Origin: Desulfomonile tiedjei
GTDB taxonomy: Bacteria > Desulfobacterota > Desulfomonilia > Desulfomonilales > Desulfomonilaceae
Assembly (NCBI GenBank): GCA_016212925.1
Contig: JACRDF010000010.1
Location: forward strand, 62,001-126,000
Length of the DNA: 64,000 nt
Direction of reading: 5' to 3'
Position 1 is the stretch's first letter. Every line of letters begins with the position of its first letter. Positions 34,638 through 43,628 of the stretch are shown here, one piece after another. The notes under the pieces were generated by a model. It saw nothing but the letters and a program-made list of their open reading frames with translations, ran no database searches and was not told the DNA's origin. A program made the translations under genes and the position numbers.

Positions 34638-36470
34638 ATGTCTATAACCGCGTCCTACGTTTCACTCAACCAATTTACTGTTGCGGAAAACAGGACTGAG
34701 AATCTCCCTCCAGGACTGCGCCTCAAATTGTTTATGGGGACTGACGGAATCGAAGAGGTTACTGTTGATTCGTCATCCTATAATTCAGGGACAGGTCTCA
34801 CCGCTTGCACAATAAAAGAAAGTGTTATCACACCGAACCTCGCTACTATCAAACCCGCGGACAACTATACGAGTAACGTAGGAGTGCATGCCCACACTGA
34901 TGACGCTAGTGGCGGAGAAATACCTGCTGCGCATCTCAGTGAGGCTGAAGTTGAAAATATCCACAACACTCCGATCCCTCAGACCGGTGACGGCAAAAGG
35001 TTTGTAAGAATCGCTGACACTCCGAGCGAAGGATACGCTCTTTTTGACCTTATTGGAGCGGCAAATCAACTCGTAGGGGCAAACGCAGCAGGGGATGAAA
35101 TTCAGTTCAAAACCCTTACAGGTGCCACAGACGAAATAAGCGTTGAAGACGTTGACGGTACAATTTCTATCGGTCTTGTTCAGGACTATTACACGTCCAC
35201 TGAAATAAATACTGCATTAGGGATTCGTGACTCAGCGATCGCTGCCGCACAGTCTGACATTGACACCCATGAGGTCGCAGCCGCTCCTCATTCAGGCCAC
35301 GCCCCTTCTTCCCATACTCACGCTGCCGGGGATGTAAGTTCAGGGACACTGGACGGGGACAGGCTCCCGACTATCTCAGGAACAAAGCGTGGTGGTGTGC
35401 CTAATACGTCAGGGACACCAGGCTCCAAGGTGCTTTACGACGACGACACGTGGAAGGAGCCTCCAGGAGCGGTAGGAGGTGAAGCAAATACCACGTCCAA
35501 TGAGGGAGGTGGCGTGGGCCTTGCTAAGTCCAAGGACGGGATAAACCTACCATTCAAGACGTTCGACTCAGCCCAGTTTTCAGCGCCGAGTGATGTCGTA
35601 TCTGTACTGGACTGGGCTTCATTCTTGCAGGATTTCATCAAAAAACAGAATGATGGACGTATGGGGAGGGTGTCTGATACGTCCTTAACATGGACAGGTT
35701 ACCAAATAGGGTTATGGGACAGCACAGCAAATGCTTGGAAATTAGTAAAGCCTTCTTCTGCTCCAAGCATCACAAATGCCGGCCTGGATGTTGATAATAA
35801 TGCCCTGACATATGATTTCAATTACGATGTTTTCCTTGTTCGTGTTTCTGATACTGAAGCCGCCTTCGCCTTCAAGAAATGGACTGACGATACTACTAGG
35901 GCGGTAGTCCCCGCTCTCTGGCAAGGAATCTATTGTTATGACAACCTAACTGACATCGGCAAGAGTAGATTATACATTGGAATGATTCGGTTAAGGAATG
36001 ACGGGGGAGTCGCTAAATTTACTGACAGTGCCACGAAGAGGTTCGTTGCCAACGCCTACAACCAGGCCCACAGACAACTGAAGGCGGCGTTAGCAGGGAG
36101 TCAGTACACTTACAATTCAAGCACCTGGAGAAAAGGCAATAATGATGACTCCACCAAGGTTGAGTGGCTATCGGCGCTGGACTCCCAGTATATAGAGTTT
36201 CAGGCCAGACACCATCAGACCGCTACTACTGGATACAACACCAATGCTTGTACTGGAGTGTCCGTTGATTCAACCAGTTCTCACGCCGATTGCTTGCCAT
36301 CGAAATCTGGCTGGAATTCCCCTCAGTGGCTCACTCCTTGGGTTCCTTTAAAAACAACTGTCAATGCGGGGTATCATTATGCCTACCTGGTTGAAAGCAG
36401 TGACCAGAATTTGCAAGCCACTTTTTATGCCAATAGTGTCGGTGCTATCAGCGGAAGAGTGTCTGTCTGA
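34638..36470 (+). CDS. Tail fibre protein 1
   Basis: 610 residues. It contains fibre-like segments: GVHAHTDDASGGEIPAAHL, HSGHAPSSHTHAAGDV (His-rich collar motifs found in trimeric fibres) and a Gly/Thr-rich linker (TSGTPGSKVLYDDDTW, EGGGVGLAKSKDG). The C-terminal domain (from about 435, SRLYIGMIRLRND... RFVANAYNQAHRQL) is related to that of tail fibre 2. Two AATTGAT boxes and GAGGAG precede the ATG. It probably binds the host receptor. Confidence 0.75.
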   Translation: MSITASYVSLNQFTVAENRTENLPPGLRLKLFMGTDGIEEVTVDSSSYNSGTGLTACTIKESVITPNLATIKPADNYTSNVGVHAHTDDASGGEIPAAHLSEAEVENIHNTPIPQTGDGKRFVRIADTPSEGYALFDLIGAANQLVGANAAGDEIQFKTLTGATDEISVEDVDGTISIGLVQDYYTSTEINTALGIRDSAIAAAQSDIDTHEVAAAPHSGHAPSSHTHAAGDVSSGTLDGDRLPTISGTKRGGVPNTSGTPGSKVLYDDDTWKEPPGAVGGEANTTSNEGGGVGLAKSKDGINLPFKTFDSAQFSAPSDVVSVLDWASFLQDFIKKQNDGRMGRVSDTSLTWTGYQIGLWDSTANAWKLVKPSSAPSITNAGLDVDNNALTYDFNYDVFLVRVSDTEAAFAFKKWTDDTTRAVVPALWQGIYCYDNLTDIGKSRLYIGMIRLRNDGGVAKFTDSATKRFVANAYNQAHRQLKAALAGSQYTYNSSTWRKGNNDDSTKVEWLSALDSQYIEFQARHHQTATTGYNTNACTGVSVDSTSSHADCLPSKSGWNSPQWLTPWVPLKTTVNAGYHYAYLVESSDQNLQATFYANSVGAISGRVSV

Positions 36471-36495
36471 GGTCTGAATCATAAGAAAACAAGTA

Positions 36496-36509
36496 CCTGT
36501 CTTTCTTAT
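36496..36509 (+). promoter_or_regulatory. 14-base motif shared with 46146, copy 1
   Basis: CCTGTCTTTCTTAT, found again at 46146-46159. Here it overlaps the right arm of a hairpin (CATAAGAAA with TTTCTTATG). Both copies lie in short intergenic gaps upstream of a new start (36574 and 46191), so it may be a late promoter, processing or terminator element. Confidence 0.4.
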
Positions 36510-36573
36510 GTGAACCCATCTGTTTCTCCTAATTGATCTCACCTCCACAATTTGCTTACCGAGGAATTGATAC

Positions 36574-36960
36574 ATGCCCACTTACACCAATGTCTCTACT
36601 ACCACAAAAAACCTTGAAGGTGTCCCACTTCAACCCGAACAGGCAGGCACCATTAAGAAATACCTCTATCCTCCAAATCCAAATTTTGAACTAACCTCAC
36701 ATGGACCTGCGCCTTGGGTGACTCTCCACGCTGCTGCTGCTCCCGTAACGCTTACAGGTCTTTCCAAGTATAAGTCTATCCAGATCAAGAATGCATCAGG
36801 TGCCGCGATTACGTGTGTTGTGAACGAGGATTCCAGCAACCCTCTCGCAGTGCTTAGCGGCGAGATCGACAAGATTAGCCAGGACCGAGAGATAGAGAAG
36901 CTTGAGATCACAGGGAGTGGTGGAAGCCCTGTTTACGTGTACGGCTGGCTCGGCAACTAG
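36574..36960 (+). CDS. Small tail-associated protein
   Basis: 128 residues, beta-rich, ending GGSPVYVYGWLGN. It follows AATTGATAC immediately before ATG and lies between two tail fibre genes. It might be a fibre connector or chaperone. Not recognised. Confidence 0.6.
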   Translation: MPTYTNVSTTTKNLEGVPLQPEQAGTIKKYLYPPNPNFELTSHGPAPWVTLHAAAAPVTLTGLSKYKSIQIKNASGAAITCVVNEDSSNPLAVLSGEIDKISQDREIEKLEITGSGGSPVYVYGWLGN

Positions 36961-36974
36961 GGGAGGGAGGGCCA

Positions 36975-38693
36975 ATGGCAGACTCACAAAGCACAATTAT
37001 ACCGCAGCAAGGATCTGGCAATTTGCCTGCTCCTCCAGCGGATGGTGCGATCCTTGTCGGTGCTAATGGACAATGGCAAGCAGGCATTGACAAAGACCCG
37101 AAAGGCAATTCATTTCAAGCCGCGGATGAAGTCTCGACCACTAATGTAAATTCTGAAGCTTTGGACTTACAAAACGTGGGGAGCACAAGCGCTGTTTCTG
37201 CAACTTACGAGAGCATCATCATTTCAGACAGCAGTAGTGGCAACACCGTAGAGGTTAGCCCTGATGGCATCCTGGCCGGTTTTAATCTCTTGGATCAGGA
37301 CACGATTGCTGGGATAGTCGCAGGTGCTCCAACTGCGGTAGACCCTGTTGCGAAGGTGTCGGATCTAAATGGTAATGGCCTTCCTCCTGAAGCTATAGAT
37401 CCAGAACTCGCTCTCAAGTGCAGCCTTGCTTACATTGAAACTGCAAACGAGGCATCCTTCCAAATTGACTCAACTCAGAAGCAGATTTTGATCGGGTGGG
37501 TGCAGGAAGGCAATGAGAGACTTTCAAGGTTGAGCCTCAGAAGAAGTGCTTGTGTCGCGGTGCAAGAATTTGGTGGCAACCTTTATGCTGCGACTGGTTA
37601 TGGAGGCGACCCAACAGGAGGCTCCCTAAAGGCTTTGGGGTTGAACGTGGAACTCGGGGCCGGATGGTCGGATGTCACCGTATCAGGGCCTCCAATGCTT
37701 GATGATGGGAAAGCCTATTGTCTGGTGCTGAGTGGATCTGCCGGAATTGATGCGAGCATTGGTTACAACCGGAATAACACAAGCGCCACCTCCGCCCTGC
37801 CTGACAATTGTTGGGCCAAATACAGCACGGACGGAGGAGCTACCTGGCTTCCTCTAACTAAGGATTCTAGGAATGCCCTCTTTGAATTCGTACTGAATTC
37901 TACGGTGAACCATTGTCCACAGCTTGCCTATGTGCCTCGAAATGGAATCTACGTGCCGCTTTTTGATGATGCTGTCGGCTCATGGGTACTGAGGCCAACG
38001 AGTGGACAAGGTTATTATTTGGATTGTGAAGCTTTGACGGCTGATACCTTCCATTACGCTTATTTCTATGAGGAATCAGAGGGTAATTTTCTCCTTGAAG
38101 CCTCAACAACAGGGTACACGACGCAGGACGCTCGCAAAGTCAAAATAGGGGAACCAAACAAACTCTACGTCGGTGCCATTGAGCCTATTACCAGACAGCC
38201 TGGCTTTCAGGCTCCAATTGATGTGATGCAACGCAGGCTGGTTGACAACGTGTATAACCAATCTCGAAAGACATTAGGGAAACTTAATCCTTATATCGCT
38301 TTGACTACCATGACATGCCCAGGTTATAACGTGAAGTGGCGCAAGTGGAACCTTAATGATGACTGGAAGGTAGACTTTGTCCTGGCTAAACAGCGTGTGG
38401 TCCACTTAGTGACTGGCGGAGCCTATGGCGGGAATATCGGAACCACTCTATCTTTCAGCGATGACCCTACTCCTGCCGAGGACACATGGCCTAGTAATGA
38501 CTATGATAAAATGCTTATTAATGTGGATTATGACTATAGCCAATTCTATGAAGTGAATCGAGAATTGTCGCAAGGATACCATTCTGCACAGCCCTACGCC
38601 AGCGCATGTGGTGGTGACGCGACCTTGGAATTCTATCCAAATCCGGGCTACGCCAAACATGTGGCTGCCATAACAGGACACATAGGAGACTGA
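36975..38693 (+). CDS. Tail fibre protein 2
   Basis: 572 residues. N-terminal 150 residues are low-complexity fibre shaft type (GSGNLPAPPADGAILVGANG at 13-32). The C-terminal domain repeats the layout of fibre 1: NKLYVGAIEPITRQPGF, then RLVDNVYNQSRKTLGKL, in comparison with RLYIGMIRLRND and RFVANAYNQAHRQL. This suggests duplication of a receptor-binding module. TGACTCCG-like trailing hydrophobic strands occur near the end. Confidence 0.7.
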   Translation: MADSQSTIIPQQGSGNLPAPPADGAILVGANGQWQAGIDKDPKGNSFQAADEVSTTNVNSEALDLQNVGSTSAVSATYESIIISDSSSGNTVEVSPDGILAGFNLLDQDTIAGIVAGAPTAVDPVAKVSDLNGNGLPPEAIDPELALKCSLAYIETANEASFQIDSTQKQILIGWVQEGNERLSRLSLRRSACVAVQEFGGNLYAATGYGGDPTGGSLKALGLNVELGAGWSDVTVSGPPMLDDGKAYCLVLSGSAGIDASIGYNRNNTSATSALPDNCWAKYSTDGGATWLPLTKDSRNALFEFVLNSTVNHCPQLAYVPRNGIYVPLFDDAVGSWVLRPTSGQGYYLDCEALTADTFHYAYFYEESEGNFLLEASTTGYTTQDARKVKIGEPNKLYVGAIEPITRQPGFQAPIDVMQRRLVDNVYNQSRKTLGKLNPYIALTTMTCPGYNVKWRKWNLNDDWKVDFVLAKQRVVHLVTGGAYGGNIGTTLSFSDDPTPAEDTWPSNDYDKMLINVDYDYSQFYEVNRELSQGYHSAQPYASACGGDATLEFYPNPGYAKHVAAITGHIGD

Positions 38694-38694
38694 T

Positions 38695-39099
38695 TTGAAA
38701 GCCGATATATTCGCTGTCGTAGGATGTCCTCCGCACAAATGGGGCGACGGAACTCCTCAATGGAATGATCCGGCCCAGGAGCCCTCCCTTGAAGTTAAGT
38801 CTGCATTAGTAGCCTTGGACTGGTCCAGTAATCCTGATGGTGATGCCGCTTTTCTCCAAATCGACCTTGAATCTGATGAAACAGCTCTCGCTGCAAAGTC
38901 TGTGCTTACACAGGCGCAATGGCAAGCCCTAAAAGATTACCAAGTCGCCAGAATACGAGAATGCCGGGCAGCTGAATACTCCAAGAAGTTTGACGGCATG
39001 GCTCAGGGGGTTCGCTGGGATGGAGATCAGGAAGGACCCGCATTAGCTGAGAGGGTAAGAGTCAAATCACTTTATCCATACCCTGGTAATTACCGTTAA
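38695..39099 (+). CDS. Small tail-region protein
   Basis: 134 residues from TTG at 38695 with AGGAGACTG upstream, 1 base after the fibre 2 stop. Starts MKADIFAVVGCPPHKWGDG and ends in a helical Arg/Glu-rich part (VARIRECRAAEYSKKF). A role as fibre assembly protein is only guessed from place; the family is unknown. Confidence 0.55.
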   Translation: MKADIFAVVGCPPHKWGDGTPQWNDPAQEPSLEVKSALVALDWSSNPDGDAAFLQIDLESDETALAAKSVLTQAQWQALKDYQVARIRECRAAEYSKKFDGMAQGVRWDGDQEGPALAERVRVKSLYPYPGNYR

Positions 39100-39114
39100 A
39101 CATCGAGGCAGCAA

Positions 39115-39681
39115 TTGATCACGCCAGGGGATTTAAAAGATGCAGTTGACGCTTATAGAGACTACGGATGGTACGCTGGAATAGGTATCCCAGTTCTTGC
39201 CTTTGTCCTTTACCTCGCCTATCGGTACGTCCTCCACCTCAGAGACAAGGTTCAAAATTACCTCACTAATGTAGAACAGCGAATTGAGAAAATAACCGAC
39301 GCTTGGGTCAAGAATGGAAAAGTTGTTGACCAATCTGTTCTCACTGATGAGATGCGACAAGCAGTCCAAGAGATCAGAGAAATTAACCAGAAGTTTGACG
39401 ACGTGTTCATGTGCCATGTTGAGGACACTAAGCGTCTCGCAGACGAGGAGATTTGGAAACATTGCCCCATAGAGCGATGCCCCAATCTATCCCAAGTGTT
39501 GACCTTCCTTGAACAGGTGAACCGAGAATTAAAAGAATTCGCTACTGAGGCACAGGAAAGCCGCGTGCAGACACGATCCTCCATATCAGACATTTCGACC
39601 CGAATTGATAAATTTATAGATGGACTAGGCAGTGAAATCCTTATCACCATCAGGGAACTCAGGCTCCCCAGAGACAAATAG
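39115..39681 (+). CDS. Membrane-anchored coiled-coil protein of the phage
   Basis: 188 residues from TTG at 39115, inside an AATTGAT box (39113-39119). One membrane helix (about 20-39, WYAGIGIPVLAFVLYLAYRY) is followed by a coiled coil (VEQRIEKITDAWV, IREINQKF, LEQVNRELKEF). Such proteins may be accessory lysis, exclusion or tail-length factors. It has a CxxxxC-like CHVEDTK...CPIERC spacing in the middle that could bind a metal. No family recognised. Confidence 0.55.
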   Translation: MITPGDLKDAVDAYRDYGWYAGIGIPVLAFVLYLAYRYVLHLRDKVQNYLTNVEQRIEKITDAWVKNGKVVDQSVLTDEMRQAVQEIREINQKFDDVFMCHVEDTKRLADEEIWKHCPIERCPNLSQVLTFLEQVNRELKEFATEAQESRVQTRSSISDISTRIDKFIDGLGSEILITIRELRLPRDK

Positions 39682-39835
39682 TGCCACGCTTGACGCTGTG
39701 AAGCAGGAACACCAAGACCTGACGAATCTTATTGAGCGAACGACCGGCAACAACTCCTGGTATGCCAGATACCTGGCATGGGAAATGCTGCTCAGGCAGG
39801 AAAGACAGCACATTACTGAGAGTCTGCACATTTAA
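39632..39835 (+). CDS. Small acidic/basic phage protein (overlaps 39115 gene)
   Basis: 67 codons in another frame from GTG at 39632, overlapping the previous gene by 50 bases, or possibly starting later at an in-frame GTG near 39700. The helical C-terminal part (WYARYLAWEMLLRQERQHI) looks protein-like and a strong hairpin follows the stop. Reality is uncertain. Confidence 0.4.
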   Translation: MKSLSPSGNSGSPETNSATLDAVKQEHQDLTNLIERTTGNNSWYARYLAWEMLLRQERQHITESLHI

Positions 39836-39858
39836 CTTCAGGCAACTTTTGCCTGAAG
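39836..39858 (+). terminator. Strong hairpin (10-bp arms)
   Basis: CTTCAGGCAA (39836-39845) and TTGCCTGAAG (39849-39858) with a CTT loop, in the gap between the tail genes and the glycosyltransferase cassette. TCTCATT follows rather than a T-run, so termination may be weak or Rho-linked, or the hairpin may protect mRNA ends. Confidence 0.5.
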
Positions 39859-39887
39859 TCTCATTCAGGTCTGAGCCCCACCATTAG

Positions 39888-41147
39888 ATGCGAATCGCTA
39901 TTCTTACGAATCTACGTGACCTCCACGACGCTTACAGCCTTACCAGTGTAGTCAGACACCAAGTGGCTATGCTTTGCCGCTACGGGCATGACGTCACTGT
40001 TTTTGCTTCCGAGACCTTTCAGGACAAAACGATCAACATAAACTCACGCTACCAATGTCCGGTCGAGCCTATCATACCTGCCTATGAAGAGATCGAATAT
40101 GCGAGACTCCAAGACCTGACCGAGGACCATCAGAGAATTGCCTCTCAAACGTCTCAGATCGTTTCTCAGCGTCTCTCAGACTTTGACCTTGCCGTTACCC
40201 ATGATTGGTTGTTCACTGCCTGGAATTTGCCCCTGGCTGAGTCTGTCAGGTTATCCAAAGATCAGACCAGACACGTCAGGTTCTTACACTGGATTCATTC
40301 AGTACCAAGCGAAGGCTTTAACTGGTGGGGCATTAAGAGATATGGGCGCAATCACAAACTGATCTACCCCAATCGCATCGACCGTGTACGCGTAGCTACG
40401 ATGTTTGGGGGCGATAGTAGGCACGTCAGAACAGTTCCACACGCCACAGATCTAAGGCTGCTGTTCGACTTTTGTGACGAGACTTGGAATGTCATAGACG
40501 CTTATCCTAGTCTGATGCAGGCCCAGTTTGTTCAGGTCTATCCAGTCTCAGGAGCCAGACTGTCACAAAAAGGTCTCAGCAAATTGATACTGCTGTTCAA
40601 GGCTCTCAAGTCCAAAGGCTTTTCAGTCTGTCTCTTGATAGCAGACTCAAATGCTACCGGCAGAGTGCCACGAGATGATCTTGAACCTTACAAGAGAATG
40701 GCTGAAAGAAACGGTCTCTCAAAGAGAGAGTTTGGGTTTACGAGCGACCTCAACTATGAGAGAGGACTGCCGCGGCATATTCTCAGAGAATTGATGCAAT
40801 GTGCCAACCTGTTCATTTACCCCACCGAGGCCGAATCCTTTGGTTTGACACTACCGGAGGCTTGTCTTGCCGGGGGAGTCTTGCCGGTACTCAACAGGAG
40901 CTTATCAGTCCTGATGGGAACGTCAGGTGGTTATGGGCTGTTCTTTGACTTTGGCAGTGCTGAGAAATGCTTTGAACCCCAGGACGAGCGTGAATACTAC
41001 CAGTGGATGGCAGACATGATCGTTGCCAGGGCTAAGGAGGACGACTGCTGGCAGGCACGAACGTTTATGAGACAGACCTACAACATAGATACTATTTACC
41101 GCGGCTACTATGCTCCCCTGCTTACAGAGTCCTGCATCTGGAATTGA
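39888..41147 (+). CDS. Phage-encoded GT-B (GT4-type) glycosyltransferase
   Basis: 419 residues. The opening ILTNLRDLHDAYSLTSVVRHQVAMLCRYGHDVTVFA is the N-terminal Rossmann domain of GT4 enzymes; the C-terminal one includes YPTEAESFGLTLPEACLAGG, the conserved E-x7-E pattern that contacts the nucleotide sugar. A central HIRE-type FLHWIHSVPS segment is present. It opens a four-gene sugar-modification cassette placed between tail and lysis genes. Likely substrate is a phage protein or the host envelope glycan. Confidence 0.85.
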   Translation: MRIAILTNLRDLHDAYSLTSVVRHQVAMLCRYGHDVTVFASETFQDKTININSRYQCPVEPIIPAYEEIEYARLQDLTEDHQRIASQTSQIVSQRLSDFDLAVTHDWLFTAWNLPLAESVRLSKDQTRHVRFLHWIHSVPSEGFNWWGIKRYGRNHKLIYPNRIDRVRVATMFGGDSRHVRTVPHATDLRLLFDFCDETWNVIDAYPSLMQAQFVQVYPVSGARLSQKGLSKLILLFKALKSKGFSVCLLIADSNATGRVPRDDLEPYKRMAERNGLSKREFGFTSDLNYERGLPRHILRELMQCANLFIYPTEAESFGLTLPEACLAGGVLPVLNRSLSVLMGTSGGYGLFFDFGSAEKCFEPQDEREYYQWMADMIVARAKEDDCWQARTFMRQTYNIDTIYRGYYAPLLTESCIWN

Positions 41148-41148
41148 C

Positions 41149-41850
41149 GTGAAAGACACACCAATCATAATCAACAACAGAAATAGAGTCACCTCATTGT
41201 GTCAGTTGATCACGTGGTTACTTGAGGCTGAATATCGGAATATCACTGTCCTAGACAATGATAGTTCATTTATTCCTCTTCTTGAATACTATGAGACATT
41301 AGAAGGTATGGTGAATGTTGTAAGACTCGGCAAGAACCTAGGATCGAAAGCACTATGGATCTGGGGAGACGCCAAGAAACTCGTCAGACCTCCCTTTGTC
41401 TACACAGACTCCGATATTGTCCCAACAGAAGGATGCCCCAAAGACCTCATTGAATTCTTGCTCAGAGCCGCTGAGACATTCGCCAGTCCTAACAAGATAG
41501 GTCTTGGACTCAGAATTGACGATCTGCCGGACCACTATGCTTTGAGAAGCATGGTTCAGGAATGGGAGAGTCAGTATTGGCAAAAGCAGATAGGTGAATT
41601 GGATGGGGTGCCTATTTACAGTGCCTATGTTGACACCACATTCGCGTTGTACCCTGAATTCAAGATATTTTCATTGCAAGGCATACGAACAGGCTTTCCA
41701 TACGTGGCACGTCATTTGCCCTGGTATTTGAATAGTGAGCAAATTTCTGAAGAAGAATCCTTTTACGAACAGCACGCCAGTAAAAGTTTTCACAACTGGG
41801 GCGCTAACAATTGCTACAGCCAGGCAGTTAAGAACAGATGCAAGAAATAA
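41149..41850 (+). CDS. GT-A type glycosyltransferase
   Basis: 233 residues from GTG at 41149, directly after the previous stop; the frame is open to 41110 but the sequence DTPIIINNRNRVTSL marks the natural start of this GT-A family. FVYTDSDIVP contains the DxD metal-binding motif, preceded by GSKALWIWGDAKK. The next gene overlaps by 13 bases. Together with the GT4 and GT2 genes it may build a short glycan. Confidence 0.75.
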   Translation: MKDTPIIINNRNRVTSLCQLITWLLEAEYRNITVLDNDSSFIPLLEYYETLEGMVNVVRLGKNLGSKALWIWGDAKKLVRPPFVYTDSDIVPTEGCPKDLIEFLLRAAETFASPNKIGLGLRIDDLPDHYALRSMVQEWESQYWQKQIGELDGVPIYSAYVDTTFALYPEFKIFSLQGIRTGFPYVARHLPWYLNSEQISEEESFYEQHASKSFHNWGANNCYSQAVKNRCKK

Positions 41851-42422
41851 AACACCACACTCATTGGACTGACCTCCCTATGGCTGTCGATATGGCCCCT
41901 TATTCGCGGTTTTATCAGTCTGCTGCAAGAAAGATTGCTGCTGAAAACCAGAAACGAGGCGCATTCACGACGGTGGTAGAAGCGGGGGTTCGATATGGTT
42001 GCAGCGCAAGAATCCTACTGGACGCCTTGCAACCTTTTCAGGACTGGCAGTTGATACTGATAGACCCTTTTCCTAAGCATGAGGCCCTTGAACTGTCAGG
42101 AGTACCAGGAGTCGTTATTTACCAGCAGAAGGCTGAAGAGGTTGCACCACTAATACCTGACGAATCCATAAGTTTGATGCATTATGATATTGACTGTGAC
42201 GGGACTCACCCCCTTGAGGTGACGTATAAGGTACTGCTTGCTTTCTGGCCCAAATTGCGCCTAGACGCGACACTGATCTTTCACGACGCGACCTCGCACT
42301 TTCCAGGAGTACTAAGGATCGTCAAGGAACTTGAATCGTCGGGATGGAAGACTACGTATTGTCTTCCACAGGAGGAGTGTCCTATTTCAGCACCTGCTGC
42401 CTGTGAGAGACGTGCATTATGA
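41838..42422 (+). CDS. Class I SAM-dependent methyltransferase-like protein
   Basis: 194 residues. VVEAGVRYGCSARILLDAL (motif I region, with Gly replaced in part) and LILIDPFPK fit the Methyltransf_24-like fold used in sugar or small-molecule methylation, and HYDIDCDGTHPLEVTY resembles the acidic post-motif. Overlaps both neighbours (13 and 4 bases), indicating an operon with the glycosyltransferases. It may methylate the added sugar. Confidence 0.65.
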   Translation: MQEIKHHTHWTDLPMAVDMAPYSRFYQSAARKIAAENQKRGAFTTVVEAGVRYGCSARILLDALQPFQDWQLILIDPFPKHEALELSGVPGVVIYQQKAEEVAPLIPDESISLMHYDIDCDGTHPLEVTYKVLLAFWPKLRLDATLIFHDATSHFPGVLRIVKELESSGWKTTYCLPQEECPISAPAACERRAL

Positions 42423-43096
42423 ATATCAGTCTCGCTATTCCCGTTATAGAGAGGAAGTGGATCAAAGGTCTGCTGACGACCGTTCGATCCAATAGTGTTC
42501 ACCCTCAGGAAGTCCTGGTGGTAGATAATGGTGTCAGCACTGGAAATGGCGTTCAAGATATATGCGAAGGGTTTTCAGACCTGAACGTAAGGTACTTGCC
42601 CCAACAGACTAACCGAGGGGTCAACGCTAGCTGGAATCTGGCTATGTCTGAGGCACAATGCCATATTCTGTCGATCTTGAACGATGATCTGATACTGCCC
42701 AACAACTTTTTCAGTCTTGTCCTGAAGACCTTCCAGACCTACCCAGACGCTGGCTTTGTCGTGCCTAACACAGTCAACTACCCGCAGCAGGTGAAGAGCC
42801 ACAATTCTGACCCCGTGGTGGTCACACAATTAGTTCGTGAGGGGTGGGCATTTACAATCAGGAGAGCCGGTGTTGAAGCGATTCCCACCAGTTTACAAGT
42901 ATTCTTCGGGGATGATTGGGTCTTCGAGCAGATCAGAAAAAGGAAATTAAGCACACTGAAAATAACGAATTGCTACGTGTATCATTATGTCGGGATAAGC
43001 CAGAATGTTCAGAAACGAAAAGACCTGGGGCTACCGTCGCTCGAAGAGGATCGCGGGGCTTGGAACGCAATACAAGCACAACATAACAAGGCATAA
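42419..43096 (+). CDS. Phage-encoded family 2 glycosyltransferase
   Basis: 225 residues of GT-A type. ISLAIPVIERKWIKGLL starts the fold, VLVVDNGVSTG and NRGVNASWNLAMSEA follow, and ILNDDLILPNNFF carries the metal-binding Asp pair. FGDDWVFEQIRKRKL near 160-175 is the catalytic-base region. Last gene of the sugar cassette; starts with a 4-base overlap. Confidence 0.85.
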   Translation: MNISLAIPVIERKWIKGLLTTVRSNSVHPQEVLVVDNGVSTGNGVQDICEGFSDLNVRYLPQQTNRGVNASWNLAMSEAQCHILSILNDDLILPNNFFSLVLKTFQTYPDAGFVVPNTVNYPQQVKSHNSDPVVVTQLVREGWAFTIRRAGVEAIPTSLQVFFGDDWVFEQIRKRKLSTLKITNCYVYHYVGISQNVQKRKDLGLPSLEEDRGAWNAIQAQHNKA

Positions 43097-43101
43097 CGAT
43101 A

Positions 43102-43293
43102 ATGGAAAAAGACTTTGTAGTCATTGATGGGACTTTGATGGTGAGAGAAATCACGAAGGTTCAATGTTCCTTTTCACCGCGCGGCAAACATTGTGGTGCC
43201 GGTGTGTCCGTTACTATGAGACCTGCTACACGTGACGAAGTCTCTGAATATCAATTACTAAATGGAGTTTCTCATGGCGATAGAATTGAATAA
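43102..43293 (+). CDS. Small phage protein before the holin candidate
   Basis: 63 residues. Two Cys and clustered charged residues (VQCSFSPRGKHCGAGVSVTMRPATRDEV). Its end overlaps the start region of the next gene by about 20 bases. Not recognised; probably translated with the lysis genes. Confidence 0.5.
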   Translation: MEKDFVVIDGTLMVREITKVQCSFSPRGKHCGAGVSVTMRPATRDEVSEYQLLNGVSHGDRIE

Positions 43294-43627
43294 CTGCAAC
43301 TGCAATGGCAAAAGGTCTGTGCTCACCCATGCCCTGAACCTTTCAGGACTCGGTATCTGGCTCCTGATGACCCTTGCAATTCTCCTCAAGACCTCCGGTA
43401 TTGAAAGCATTTATGCAAACCAACTCGCTTATGGTGGTCTGGTCAGTTTTTCGACCTGCTATGGGATATTCAGCCTTATCGCAGGTGTTATTTTGGTTGA
43501 CCTGTTCACGCCATATTTCAAGTTTGAGGAAATGTTCAGTGGGGATGGGTCAAGCAAAATTGCAGGAGCAATCACATTTGCAGGCATTCTCTACGCCATA
43601 GCCAAGGTCATTAGTGCCGCCAATTAA
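43274..43627 (+). CDS. Holin-like membrane protein
   Basis: 117 residues from ATG at 43274, preferred over 43262 because GGAG stands 6 bases upstream. Three membrane helices are visible (about 20-40, 51-70, 93-112) and a Cys-rich start (NNCNCNGK). It is immediately followed by an exported endolysin and then a spanin pair, the place of a holin that permeabilises the inner membrane. No specific holin family recognised. Confidence 0.6.
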   Translation: MAIELNNCNCNGKRSVLTHALNLSGLGIWLLMTLAILLKTSGIESIYANQLAYGGLVSFSTCYGIFSLIAGVILVDLFTPYFKFEEMFSGDGSSKIAGAITFAGILYAIAKVISAAN

Positions 43628-43628
43628 T

